A DNA stretch of 64,000 nt from an uncultured Lentisphaeria bacterium (GTDB lineage: Bacteria; Verrucomicrobiota; Lentisphaeria; Victivallales; Victivallaceae), in assembly GCA_949298075.1 (NCBI GenBank), contig CASFVA010000025.1, positions 26,063 to 90,062 on the forward strand, written 5' to 3'. The position numbers were made by a program, and so were the translations under genes. This document shows, one piece after another, positions 18,341 to 26,565 of this stretch (its first letter is position 1; each line of letters begins with the position of its first letter). The notes beneath the pieces are model-generated. The model was not told the DNA's origin. It did not search any database and was given only the letters and a program-made list of their open reading frames with translations.

Positions 18341-18450
18341 ATAGTCTGTGCGCGCCCCGGGGCAGGGGGAATGCGCTGTTCTGTTTCCCGGCAACTGAAG
18401 GCTGGTAGCAGCTCCGCCAGTGGTGAAACCTCATGCGAATTTCAGCGCAA

Positions 18451-21400
18451 TCAGCCTTTACACTTTGCCGGCCACAATGGCTTCAACCACCTCCGCCAGT
18501 GTCTGCGGCGGCGCGGTTTGGCGGTGTCGTGTACAAAGATGAAATATAGCGCCGGAATCACATACAGGGTCAGCAGCGAGGCTATCGACAGGCCGCCGAC
18601 CACGCCCATGCCGCAGCTTGAACGCAACTCCGAACCCAGACCGGTTCCGAAAGCCATCGGCAGCATACCGGCCACCGAAGCGATGCTGGTCATCACGATG
18701 GGACGGAATTTCGATTCCGTGGCCAACAGCATGGCCCGGTGGGTGGTTTCGCCTTTTCTGACCAGGGCGGCACATTCGTCCATGATCAGAATCGCGTTGT
18801 TGACGACAATACCAATCATCATAACTCCGCCCAGCAATCCCATCATGGACATGGACATCCCGGCCAGCCACAAGGTGGCGTACATGCCGAGAAAGCCCAG
18901 CGGAACCGTAAACATAATCAAAAACGGTCGGGTCCAGGATTCCATGATGGCCGCAATCAGCAGGTAGGTGAGCAGGGTGGCCAAAATAATGACATGCACG
19001 AATTCTTCGGCGGTTTCATTCATGAATTCCACGTTGCCGCTCATTCTGACGCCGTACCCCGGCGGCAGCGCATCCTGCGCCATTCTGCCGATGGTGTTTG
19101 ATACCGTTCCGAGAGCCATTCCCGGCGCGGTATTGGCGTAAAGCCACATGGTGCGGGCCTTGTCGTAACGATTGATCACCACCGGACGGGAGTCTTCGCG
19201 GATTTCAGCGAGTGCTTCCGCACTGAGCGGATTGTTGTCCTTGATTGCCGGTGCCGCCTGTCGGAGCTGCTCCTCGCCGTATTCCTTGCGGTTTTTCACC
19301 CGGATGTCAAAGGTCCGGGCTCCGGTCCGGTAGTCCCCGACTTCAATCCCATCCAGCGAACCGAGCAGATATTCGTAAAGTTCATTGGCGGAAATACCGA
19401 GATTCTGCAGAACCGTCCGGCGGGGGGTGATGTTGATGTTGGGTTTGCGTTCACGGCGGCTGGAATCGACGTCGCGGGTTATTCCCAGCGTCGGCAGTTT
19501 TTCCATGACCTCCATTTCCGCCTGCTCAAGGATGTCGAGGTCGGGGCCGTTCATCACGCAGCGGATTTCCGCCCCGCTGCCGCCGAACGTGGGCGGAATC
19601 GACAGGGTTATACGGCAGTTGTCGAGATAGGAGAGTTCTTCACGCAACATCGCCTGAAGGTCATCGATGGATTCCTTGCGCTCAAATTTGTCAGTGGTCC
19701 TCAGATTGATCTGGCCCAGATAGACCGCTGAACCGACCTGGCCGCGGGTACTGTCAGAGTCGCCGACTGAAATGGACATGCCGCGGATGAAATCAAATTT
19801 TTTGAGGTGATCGGCGGCTTCCTGCATCAATCTGGTAGTGGTGTCGAGGTTGTAGTTGGTCGGAAATTCAAATTTAATCCGAATCTCGCCCTGATCACAG
19901 AACGGCAGAAATGAAAGTCCCACCTGCGGAACAATCCACAACGTGGTGGCAATGGCAGCTGCCAGAACCGCGATAATCAGGGAACGGGGATGACGGGCCG
20001 TCCACTCAATACTCCGGTTGAATTTCCGGCAAAGCCAGTCGTAGCCGCGATCCCACGGTACGAACATTTTCTGCAGCAAAGTCTGATTTTTCGCGTTCTC
20101 TCCAGTCGCTTTCCGCTTTTTCAGCAATACGCAGACCAGAATCGGAGTCAGAGTAAAGCTGATGAACAGCGACACCATGGTCGCCCCCACCATAACACCG
20201 GCGAACGGAACCATCATGCTGCCGATCCGGGTGGTCATCATCATCACCGGCACGAATACCACCACATTGGTCAGAGCGCTCGCCGACACCGCCGCAATTA
20301 CCTCGCCGGTGCCGCGTTCCGCCGCGGTTTTGATGTTTTCGCCGCGGTCGATGTGCTTGAAAATGTTTTCAATCACCACAATCGAGTTGGTAACCAGCAC
20401 CCCCACTGAACACCCCAGCGAGAGCAGCGTCATGATGTTGAATGAATAATTGAAGTAGGCCATAACGGCAAAAGTCACGATCACCGAGATCGGCATGGAG
20501 ACCATGACAATGAAAGTTGATCTCGGCTCGTGCAGAAACAGAAACAGCAGCACTGCGGTCAGAATAATGCCGGTCATAATGCTGCTCCAGGCGTCGTCGA
20601 CTGATGCCTGAATGAACGCGCCGGAGTCGGTGAACCAGACCAGTTCCATACCGGTCGGCAGTTCGCCGTTGCGCTTCATGGATTCAAAGCGGTCCCGGAT
20701 GCCGTTGATGACGGCGATGGCGTTTGCTTCGCCTTTCTTGATGATGCGGAACCTGGCGGCAGGCTGTCCGTTGACGTAGGCTTTGCTGCGGACCTCGCGG
20801 CTCATGAACTTAACGTCCGCCACATCGCGCAGGTAGACCCGTTTATTCTGGAATTTTCCGATTTCCAGTGCCTTGATTTGTTCAAAATCCTTGAAATCTC
20901 CGTCAAACGTGACGTTTTTTTCACCCTTGTCAAACTGGATGCGTCCCAAAGGTTCACGCACGTTGTTTTCCCGGAGTTTGCCGACCACGTCGGCAATGGA
21001 AAGATTCATGGCCGTGAGCTTTTCCCGGTCGATCAGCACATGAATCTGCATTTCATTGGCACCGTAGACCCGGACTTCTCCCACGCCGGGAACCGAAGAA
21101 AAGCGGTCGGCAATGACGTCGTCCGCGTAGTCATAAAGATCATCCTGGGTACGGTCACCGACCAGAAACGCCTGAACGACGGTGGTGGCGTTGGTGTCGA
21201 TTTTGCGGATAGTGGGTTCATCGGCTCCATCGGGAAGATCCTGGCGGATCCGGTTGATGGCTTCGCGGATGTCTGTTGCCGCAATGTCCACATCGGTGCC
21301 CATATTGAATTCCAGCTGGATACGGGCTTCATCCTCCATGGATACGCTGGTGATATGTTTGATGCCGTCGAGCGAAGAAACCGCGTCCTCAATCCGCTTG

Positions 21401-21591
21401 ACGACTTCGACTTCAATTTCCGTCGGACTGGCACCGTCGTATTCGCAGCGCACCAGCACCGTGGGAATTTCCATTTGCGGAAGCAGGTCGATGCTGATGT
21501 CCGGGTAGAGACTTGCCCCGATCATAACCAGCACGATGATGAATGCCGTCATGGCAATCGGCCGTTGAACGGACCATTTGCTCAGAAACAT
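18451..21591 (-). CDS. RND multidrug efflux permease (HAE1/AcrB-like)
   Basis: Inner-membrane proton-driven pump of 1046 residues, the normal size. One N-terminal helix (residues 10-30) is followed by a large periplasmic porter loop, then helices 2-6. The second half repeats this pattern. Visible family motifs are SIDLLPQMEIPTV at the start, the helix-4 region SLGCSVGVLVTNSIVVIEN, which carries a polar residue set unlike the AcrB GLLVDDAIVVVEN, and GGVMMIGIVVNNAILIMDE in the second half. It should act with the adaptor encoded 14 bp upstream and an outer-membrane channel not present here. The substrate is unknown; a two-component system lies just upstream. Drug or lipid export is more likely than metal, as no CzcA metal motif is seen. 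Confidence 0.9.
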   Translation of the reverse strand: MFLSKWSVQRPIAMTAFIIVLVMIGASLYPDISIDLLPQMEIPTVLVRCEYDGASPTEIEVEVVKRIEDAVSSLDGIKHITSVSMEDEARIQLEFNMGTDVDIAATDIREAINRIRQDLPDGADEPTIRKIDTNATTVVQAFLVGDRTQDDLYDYADDVIADRFSSVPGVGEVRVYGANEMQIHVLIDREKLTAMNLSIADVVGKLRENNVREPLGRIQFDKGEKNVTFDGDFKDFEQIKALEIGKFQNKRVYLRDVADVKFMSREVRSKAYVNGQPAARFRIIKKGEANAIAVINGIRDRFESMKRNGELPTGMELVWFTDSGAFIQASVDDAWSSIMTGIILTAVLLFLFLHEPRSTFIVMVSMPISVIVTFAVMAYFNYSFNIMTLLSLGCSVGVLVTNSIVVIENIFKHIDRGENIKTAAERGTGEVIAAVSASALTNVVVFVPVMMMTTRIGSMMVPFAGVMVGATMVSLFISFTLTPILVCVLLKKRKATGENAKNQTLLQKMFVPWDRGYDWLCRKFNRSIEWTARHPRSLIIAVLAAAIATTLWIVPQVGLSFLPFCDQGEIRIKFEFPTNYNLDTTTRLMQEAADHLKKFDFIRGMSISVGDSDSTRGQVGSAVYLGQINLRTTDKFERKESIDDLQAMLREELSYLDNCRITLSIPPTFGGSGAEIRCVMNGPDLDILEQAEMEVMEKLPTLGITRDVDSSRRERKPNINITPRRTVLQNLGISANELYEYLLGSLDGIEVGDYRTGARTFDIRVKNRKEYGEEQLRQAAPAIKDNNPLSAEALAEIREDSRPVVINRYDKARTMWLYANTAPGMALGTVSNTIGRMAQDALPPGYGVRMSGNVEFMNETAEEFVHVIILATLLTYLLIAAIMESWTRPFLIMFTVPLGFLGMYATLWLAGMSMSMMGLLGGVMMIGIVVNNAILIMDECAALVRKGETTHRAMLLATESKFRPIVMTSIASVAGMLPMAFGTGLGSELRSSCGMGVVGGLSIASLLTLYVIPALYFIFVHDTAKPRRRRHWRRWLKPLWPAKCKG

Positions 21592-21605
21592 GAACTGCCC
21601 CTCCG

Positions 21606-22775
21606 TTAATTCTGGGGGTTCGGCCGGAGCAGCGACCCGTTGTTGACAAAGGTTTGCCCGGTGACGACGAAGCGTTCGGTCAGGATGTCCTGCGCGTTGA
21701 CGATTTCGCAGTATTTGCCGTCAATGATCCCCCGCTCGACGTCGTGGCTTTGGGCCCGCTTCTCCGGAGTAATCGCGTAGACGATGTACCGGTCGTTGGC
21801 CCGCAGCAGCAAGGCGTCAGCCGGCAGCCCGTAGGCTTCCTTTTCTTCGAGAATGAGGTTGAGATCGCACAGGGTTCCGCTGACCAGCGGGATGGATTCC
21901 GGAACCAGCACTTTGAGTTTGAAGGTCCGGCTTTCGGGGTCGATATTCGGAGCCTTATAGGTTACGACTCCTTCACCTTTGACTTCGCCGTCCAGCGCGA
22001 ATTCAGCCGGGGTCCTGCCCGGTTCGATCAGTCCGTAGTAGATGGCGCTGATGTAGCAGATTACTTCAAGGGTTTTCTGGTTTTCCAGCTTGAGAATGTT
22101 CTGGCCTGTGCTGACGTATTCGTTCTCCTCCACGTATTTATCCGTAACAATGCAGTCAAAGGGCGCCTTAACCACGGAATCGTCGAGGTTTTTTCTGGCA
22201 ATCGTCAGATTATCCTCCGCCTGCTTGAGCTGAGCTTCGGCATTGGCGATGGCGGCCCGGGCGTTTCTGACGTCGGTCTGAGCCTTTTTGTAATTGGTTT
22301 CATAAGTTTCAAAATCAGTCCGGCTGGTGGCTTTGGACTGCCACAGGGTCAGAAAGCGCTCATAATCCTGGCGGGCCTTGCGTTCGGATATTTCCGCGTT
22401 TTCCAGTACAAATCCGGCGCTTTCCAGTTCAGCCTGTTTGACTTTGATTTCATTTTCCTGAACGGTGACCTGGTTTTTGAGAATCTGCCGGTCGATTCCG
22501 AACAGCACGTCCCCTTTTTTACGGGAATCACCCTCGTCCACCTTCAGCAGCTCAAGCGTTCCGCTGATTTTGGCGGAAATGGTTGCGTACTCCACCGGCC
22601 AGACAGTTCCCTGAACAGGTATCTGGCGGCGGAAAGTGCGTTTTTCCAACGGTGCCAGTGTGACTCGGATTTCCCGTTCCGCAGCCTTATTGCCGTTATC
22701 ATCCTTGCAGCCGCAAACTCCACAGACCATTCCAGCCAACACACAACAGGCCGGCAGCCACCTTGCAAAATTCAT
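21606..22775 (-). CDS. RND efflux periplasmic adaptor, lipoprotein
   Basis: Membrane-fusion partner of the pump, 389 residues. The signal peptide ends in a lipobox V-C-G-C with lipidated Cys23, placing it in the periplasm attached to a membrane. A barrel-sandwich half follows (GTVWPVEYATISAKISGTL), then an alpha-helical hairpin of about 100 residues rich in Glu/Ala/Lys. The second lipoyl half (VVKAPFDCIVTDKYVEENEYV) and beta-barrel complete the protein. It is encoded directly before the permease. The ATG at 22775 opens the operon, and a tandem-repeat operator-like site lies 113-130 bp upstream. Confidence 0.88.
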   Translation of the reverse strand: MNFARWLPACCVLAGMVCGVCGCKDDNGNKAAEREIRVTLAPLEKRTFRRQIPVQGTVWPVEYATISAKISGTLELLKVDEGDSRKKGDVLFGIDRQILKNQVTVQENEIKVKQAELESAGFVLENAEISERKARQDYERFLTLWQSKATSRTDFETYETNYKKAQTDVRNARAAIANAEAQLKQAEDNLTIARKNLDDSVVKAPFDCIVTDKYVEENEYVSTGQNILKLENQKTLEVICYISAIYYGLIEPGRTPAEFALDGEVKGEGVVTYKAPNIDPESRTFKLKVLVPESIPLVSGTLCDLNLILEEKEAYGLPADALLLRANDRYIVYAITPEKRAQSHDVERGIIDGKYCEIVNAQDILTERFVVTGQTFVNNGSLLRPNPQN

Positions 22776-22887
22776 TAAAATTTGTCCCCGCGTTTTTCAA
22801 TGATTATCTGATTTTTGAATCGCATCTTCATTCGCCGCCCAAGCGGCTACATTTTATAAATTAGCATTGAAAAGCCCGGTTACAACG

Positions 22888-22906
22888 ATTTTGACGGAAT
22901 TTTGAC
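22888..22906 (-). promoter_or_regulatory. 11-bp tandem repeat, candidate OmpR/PhoB-family operator
   Basis: ATTTTGAC occurs at 22888-22895 and 22899-22906 (GTCAAAAT on the minus strand), an exact 11-bp period. That spacing is typical of head-to-tail response-regulator dimers of the OmpR/PhoB family. It lies between the histidine kinase gene and the efflux operon, so the regulator at 24700 is the natural candidate to bind it. AT-rich sequence at 22855-22862 could be the -10 region. Confidence 0.45.
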
Positions 22907-22926
22907 AAAATACTGATTTTTGCCCG

Positions 22927-24693
22927 TCAAAGCGGCAGCCTGAGATGAAACTCCGAACCACGCCCCGCCTCGGAATTGAGTATGACCGTTCCGCGGTGGT
23001 ACAGCGCAACCCGCTTGACAATGGTCAGTCCGATGCCGCTGCCGTTTTTTCGGCGATTGCCGGTGGGAACCCGGTAAAAACGGTTAAACACCCGGTCCTG
23101 ATGTTCAGGCGGAATGCCGCAACCGTAATCTTTGACAATCAGATCAATACAATTGAGTTGCAAATTCCGGACCGCCGCCAGTTCTATGCGTTGAGTTCCG
23201 CTGTGAATAACCGCGTTGATCACCAGGTTGTCCAGCGCCTGCTGCAAAAGCTGGACATCACCCCGGAATTCTGCCGAGTCACATTCGGTTATGGCGATTT
23301 CAATGCCGGCGGCTTCGGCCGAACTCCGGCAGACCTCCTCGACGGCACGGAGCAGCGAAAGGGGAAAGACCGGCATGAAATTGTGCAGCTTTACCGGATT
23401 TTCCTCATCCAGTGAGGCCAAGGTTAAGAAATTCAGCAGCAGTGTGTTGAGTCGCTCGGATTGCGAAGCGAGTGTGGCGATGCACCGCTCTTTGTATTCG
23501 GCGTTGTCCAGGGCGCCACCGCGTATGGCGTCCACAGCTCCGACAATGCCGGTCAGAGGAGTTTTCATTTCGTGGGAAATGGCGGCGATGAATTCGCGGT
23601 GCGACGCCTCCAGCCGGCTGATTTCTGTGATGTCCGTAGCTGAGATCAGCAGAAAGCGGTGACCATCCCGCATGAAAGTCGCCGCATTGACCAGCAGAAT
23701 ATATTCCCGGCGGCCGCGCTGGAAATGGATTTTTTCCGCATGAATGCCTGGATTGTCCGTTCTGACAATGTATTCCCGGAGCTGGGGCGGGCAGTCCGGC
23801 GGATTAGTTTCGTCAGCTGTTTTACCCGGAAAAAACAATGTTTCAGCGGAGTGGTTCCAGCGTACCACCCGGCCGTCAGCGTCAAGCAGAAGAATAGCTT
23901 CGCTCAAAGCGTTCAGCATGGTTTCACGCTCGTTGGTTCCGTCCCGCAGTGATATGATCTGTTTTTTCAGCTGCTCGGTCAGAGATTGCAGGCAGAGGGC
24001 GATTTCCCGGATCAACCCGTGTCTGGGAATATAAACTGGATTGTCCAGTTCGCCGGCCGCAATCCGGGAGGTGCTGGCAAACAAACGGTTCAACGGCAGT
24101 CTGATGCGCTGGAAAAAATAGGCAGTCAGCAATAGTGTCGCAACAATTCCGATCGCCGCCAGGCTCCAGACCATCCGGCGGGTTTGGCGCATGAGCAGTG
24201 TCATGCTGTTGCATTTGGAAGCCATCACCAGCACATAGTCCTGATTGTTGGCCTTGAAACGTATGGAGTGGTAGATCATGTAGGATTCCAGCGAGCGGTC
24301 AAACTTGATCAATACGTTTTCATCATGGTTTTGTTTGAAAAAACCTTTGATTTCGGGTTCCCGGATGTGTTCGGACAAGTATTGCGGCGCCCCCGGGGTT
24401 TCCATTACCGCCCCCCGTCCTCGTGCGATAATTTTGACAATCATTGGATTGGAGCCTTTCCCCGAAGCGAGCAGCCGATGCATTTTATCCAGCTGTTTGG
24501 ACTCCAGAATATCCTGCAGGGCCCGCATCAGCATGGCATTATTCTGCCGGGTCTCCTTTTCGACTTCTCCGGCATAGGCATTTTGAAAATCGGAAAATTG
24601 GATGTTGAGCAGAATGATTGCCAAAACGATGACTACCACGATAATTGCCGGAACAATCAACAGTGAGACATCCCGAAGATCAATGCGATTCAT
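22927..24693 (-). CDS. Membrane sensor histidine kinase (PhoR-like)
   Basis: 588-residue inner-membrane kinase. Membrane helices lie at about 9-31 and 175-195 and flank a periplasmic sensor of about 140 residues. A HAMP-like linker (about 196-248) is followed by a PAS domain (about 257-360). The dimerisation domain has the phospho-acceptor His374 in AAISHEMKTPLTG. The ATPase domain shows DNLVINAVIHS (N box), VKDYGCGIP (G1), FNRFYR (F box) and GSGIGLTIVKRV (G2). It follows the response regulator by 6 bp and should phosphorylate it. The signal is unknown; the efflux genes downstream suggest envelope or drug stress. Confidence 0.92.
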   Translation of the reverse strand: MNRIDLRDVSLLIVPAIIVVVIVLAIILLNIQFSDFQNAYAGEVEKETRQNNAMLMRALQDILESKQLDKMHRLLASGKGSNPMIVKIIARGRGAVMETPGAPQYLSEHIREPEIKGFFKQNHDENVLIKFDRSLESYMIYHSIRFKANNQDYVLVMASKCNSMTLLMRQTRRMVWSLAAIGIVATLLLTAYFFQRIRLPLNRLFASTSRIAAGELDNPVYIPRHGLIREIALCLQSLTEQLKKQIISLRDGTNERETMLNALSEAILLLDADGRVVRWNHSAETLFFPGKTADETNPPDCPPQLREYIVRTDNPGIHAEKIHFQRGRREYILLVNAATFMRDGHRFLLISATDITEISRLEASHREFIAAISHEMKTPLTGIVGAVDAIRGGALDNAEYKERCIATLASQSERLNTLLLNFLTLASLDEENPVKLHNFMPVFPLSLLRAVEEVCRSSAEAAGIEIAITECDSAEFRGDVQLLQQALDNLVINAVIHSGTQRIELAAVRNLQLNCIDLIVKDYGCGIPPEHQDRVFNRFYRVPTGNRRKNGSGIGLTIVKRVALYHRGTVILNSEAGRGSEFHLRLPL

Positions 24694-24699
24694 ACGGTT

Positions 24700-25383
24700 T
24701 TACTCTCCTGCGATGCGGTAGCCGACTCCGCGCACGGTTTCAATGCGGTTGGCCCACTTGCCGAGCTTGCGGCGCAAATTGACCATGTGCATGTCAATGG
24801 CCCGTGCCGTGACAGTGTAATTGCCGCCTTTAACTTCGCGGATAATCTGGTTGCGGGTGAACACCCGACCGGGGTTGGAGGCCAGCAGGGTCAGGGTCTT
24901 AAACTCATCCGCCGTTAGCACCAGCGGCAGGTTGTCAAGCAGGGCACGGTGGGAATCGGTATTTATGGTCAGCTCGCCGAGACGGATTTCCGTCGGCCCC
25001 GCCATGGCGGTTTTACGGCGCAGTTGAACGGCAATCCGGGCAGCCAGGACTTTGCTGCTGTAAGGTTTGGTAATATAATCGTCAGCTCCGATTTCCAACC
25101 CCAGAACAATGTCGTTTTCCTCCCCTTTGGCCGTAAGAATAATAATTGGAATGTCTGAGAGGGAGGGAGTGTTTTTCAGATTTCGGCAGACGGTCAGACC
25201 GTCAATGCCGGGCAACATGATATCGAGCAGAATTAAATCAGGATGCAAGCGGGCCGCCAGTTCGAGTCCCTCTTCTCCGCTGGTGGCGCAAAATACCTGC
25301 GAGTAGCCATTCATGTTGAGATTCATTTTCGTCATGTCGCAGATCGAGGCATCGTCTTCGATCATCAGAATTTTCTGGCTCAT
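24700..25383 (-). CDS. OmpR/PhoB-family response regulator
   Basis: 227-residue DNA-binding regulator. The receiver domain has the acidic pair in IEDD, the phospho-acceptor Asp54 in LILLDIMLPGIDG, the conserved Thr and Lys in ILTAKGEEND, and KPYSSKVLAARI. The winged-helix output domain ends with VTARAIDMHMVNLRRKLGKW and ETVRGVGYRIAGE, as in PhoB. Its own promoter is at 25469-25497. It likely controls the efflux operon, where an 11-bp tandem repeat is found. The exact regulon is an inference. Confidence 0.94.
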   Translation of the reverse strand: MSQKILMIEDDASICDMTKMNLNMNGYSQVFCATSGEEGLELAARLHPDLILLDIMLPGIDGLTVCRNLKNTPSLSDIPIIILTAKGEENDIVLGLEIGADDYITKPYSSKVLAARIAVQLRRKTAMAGPTEIRLGELTINTDSHRALLDNLPLVLTADEFKTLTLLASNPGRVFTRNQIIREVKGGNYTVTARAIDMHMVNLRRKLGKWANRIETVRGVGYRIAGE

Positions 25384-25468
25384 GATTCGCCGTTTCCCTG
25401 TCAGTTGCTGCCGGCAGGCCGGTTTTGCCTGGGGGCGGAAGCGGGGTTTTTGTTGATTGCTTGTTACA

Positions 25469-25497
25469 AGAATACCGCTTTAAAGCAGATTTGTCAA
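25469..25497 (-). promoter_or_regulatory. Sigma70-like promoter of the two-component operon
   Basis: Minus strand TTGACA (25492-25497), 17-bp spacer, TATTCT (25469-25474). The leader to ATG 25383 is about 80 nt. The gap 25384-25752 holds this promoter and the divergent one at 25670; no gene is convincing in it. Confidence 0.7.
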
Positions 25498-25669
25498 GTC
25501 GATGGCTCAATTATTGTACAGAAGATCAGTTTACGAAAAACGGTGTCCCTCAAATCTGAAATTTCGGGATTAAAGAAGATCACTTGCAGGGGCGCGGTCG
25601 GAATTTTCTTGCCGATTCCGGGTGGGGAGCGCATAAATTCAGGATGGAACTCTTTTTCAATTTCATTTG

Positions 25670-25698
25670 TTGACATCACATAATCAGAGTGATACATT
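25670..25698 (+). promoter_or_regulatory. Sigma70-like promoter of the pseudopilin gene
   Basis: TTGACA (25670-25675), 17-bp spacer, TACATT (25693-25698), with a leader of about 48 nt. Confidence 0.7.
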
Positions 25699-25752
25699 AT
25701 TCATGTACCTTATGCAATAAAAACATAACATTCAACCCTTTCGGTGCTGATT

Positions 25753-26511
25753 ATGCAGAAAAAGACAAAGCATTTCACTTTGATTGAACTTCTGGTGGTT
25801 ATTGCGATCATCGCCATCCTGGCCGGCATGCTTTTGCCGGCGCTGCAGAAGGCCAGGTCGCGTTCATTGTCGACCAAATGTATCGGCAATCTAAAACAGA
25901 TCGGGATGGCATTCAATATGTATGCCGATGCCAACAACGGGACGATTCCAGTGGTTTACAATCTCAATGGCGGAGGCACCAAAATTGTATACGCCATGTA
26001 TTTTCTGACTGGATACAATTACGGCGGCTATGATTTTCAGAATGTCAGATACATCCCGACGACGGTGGTTGAATGTCCCGTTGAAAATTCGGAAAATTCA
26101 CGTTCCAAACTGCAAACTCAGGGCAAATGCGATAACGGCACCTATGGATTGCGGGCGAACAATCTGCCGTCCAGTTTTTACGGCCGGAAGATTACTGAAT
26201 GGTTTGACACGTCATCAGTTGATGGAGTCAACAGCTACATGATCCGGACCGGGAAGATATATCGGCCTGCGGACTGGTATGTTTCGGCTGACTCCTGGAG
26301 CATTAATATGAAACGGCAGGCCTGTGCACTGAAACTTAAAGACTCTTCCAGCAGCGGTTCGGACGGGGCGTTGTGGATGGTACATGGCAACCGGGCCAAT
26401 ATGCAGTTCGGTGACGGTCACGTCGAAAGCGTGGCCCCCGGAGATTCCAAACTTGAAGAAAATGGTTTTCAGGTATATTACGATGAGTCCAAGAACGTGG
26501 TTCTGATCTGA
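25753..26511 (+). CDS. Pseudopilin-like protein with H-x9-DG C-terminal motif
   Basis: 252-residue secreted or envelope protein with a type IV prepilin leader, MQKKTKH before FTLIE. A hydrophobic helix [19 protein letters not shown] follows. After it come [19 protein letters not shown] and a globular domain of about 190 residues, with [16 protein letters not shown] near the C-terminus (H-x9-D-G). In Lentisphaerota and Planctomycetota such proteins exist in very many copies; their role is unknown. ATG 25753 is preferred over the in-frame GTG at 25744, because the leader then has family length. The heparinase-like gene follows after 54 bp and may be co-transcribed. The frameshifted relative lies at 17414. 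Confidence 0.88.
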   Translation: MQKKTKHFTLIELLVVIAIIAILAGMLLPALQKARSRSLSTKCIGNLKQIGMAFNMYADANNGTIPVVYNLNGGGTKIVYAMYFLTGYNYGGYDFQNVRYIPTTVVECPVENSENSRSKLQTQGKCDNGTYGLRANNLPSSFYGRKITEWFDTSSVDGVNSYMIRTGKIYRPADWYVSADSWSINMKRQACALKLKDSSSSGSDGALWMVHGNRANMQFGDGHVESVAPGDSKLEENGFQVYYDESKNVVLI

Positions 26512-26565
26512 TTGAAATTCAGTGGGGGCTAAAGCGCGGATGAAGAGAAAATCTGAGGTGACTGC

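Noticed and set aside
18144..18434. Small minus frames in the 18.2-kb gap
   Set aside because: They cross the long hairpin, have no SD and share nothing with known proteins.
18180..18450. RNase P RNA, cobalamin or SAM riboswitch in the 18.2-kb gap
   Set aside because: Isolated matches (for example CCCGGCAACC and ACAAAATCCGGC on the minus strand) were seen, but the other conserved blocks of these RNAs are missing and no target gene follows.
25494..25697. 67-codon minus frame between the two-component and pseudopilin genes
   Set aside because: It covers the pseudopilin promoter and ends in the -35 of the response regulator promoter; no SD.
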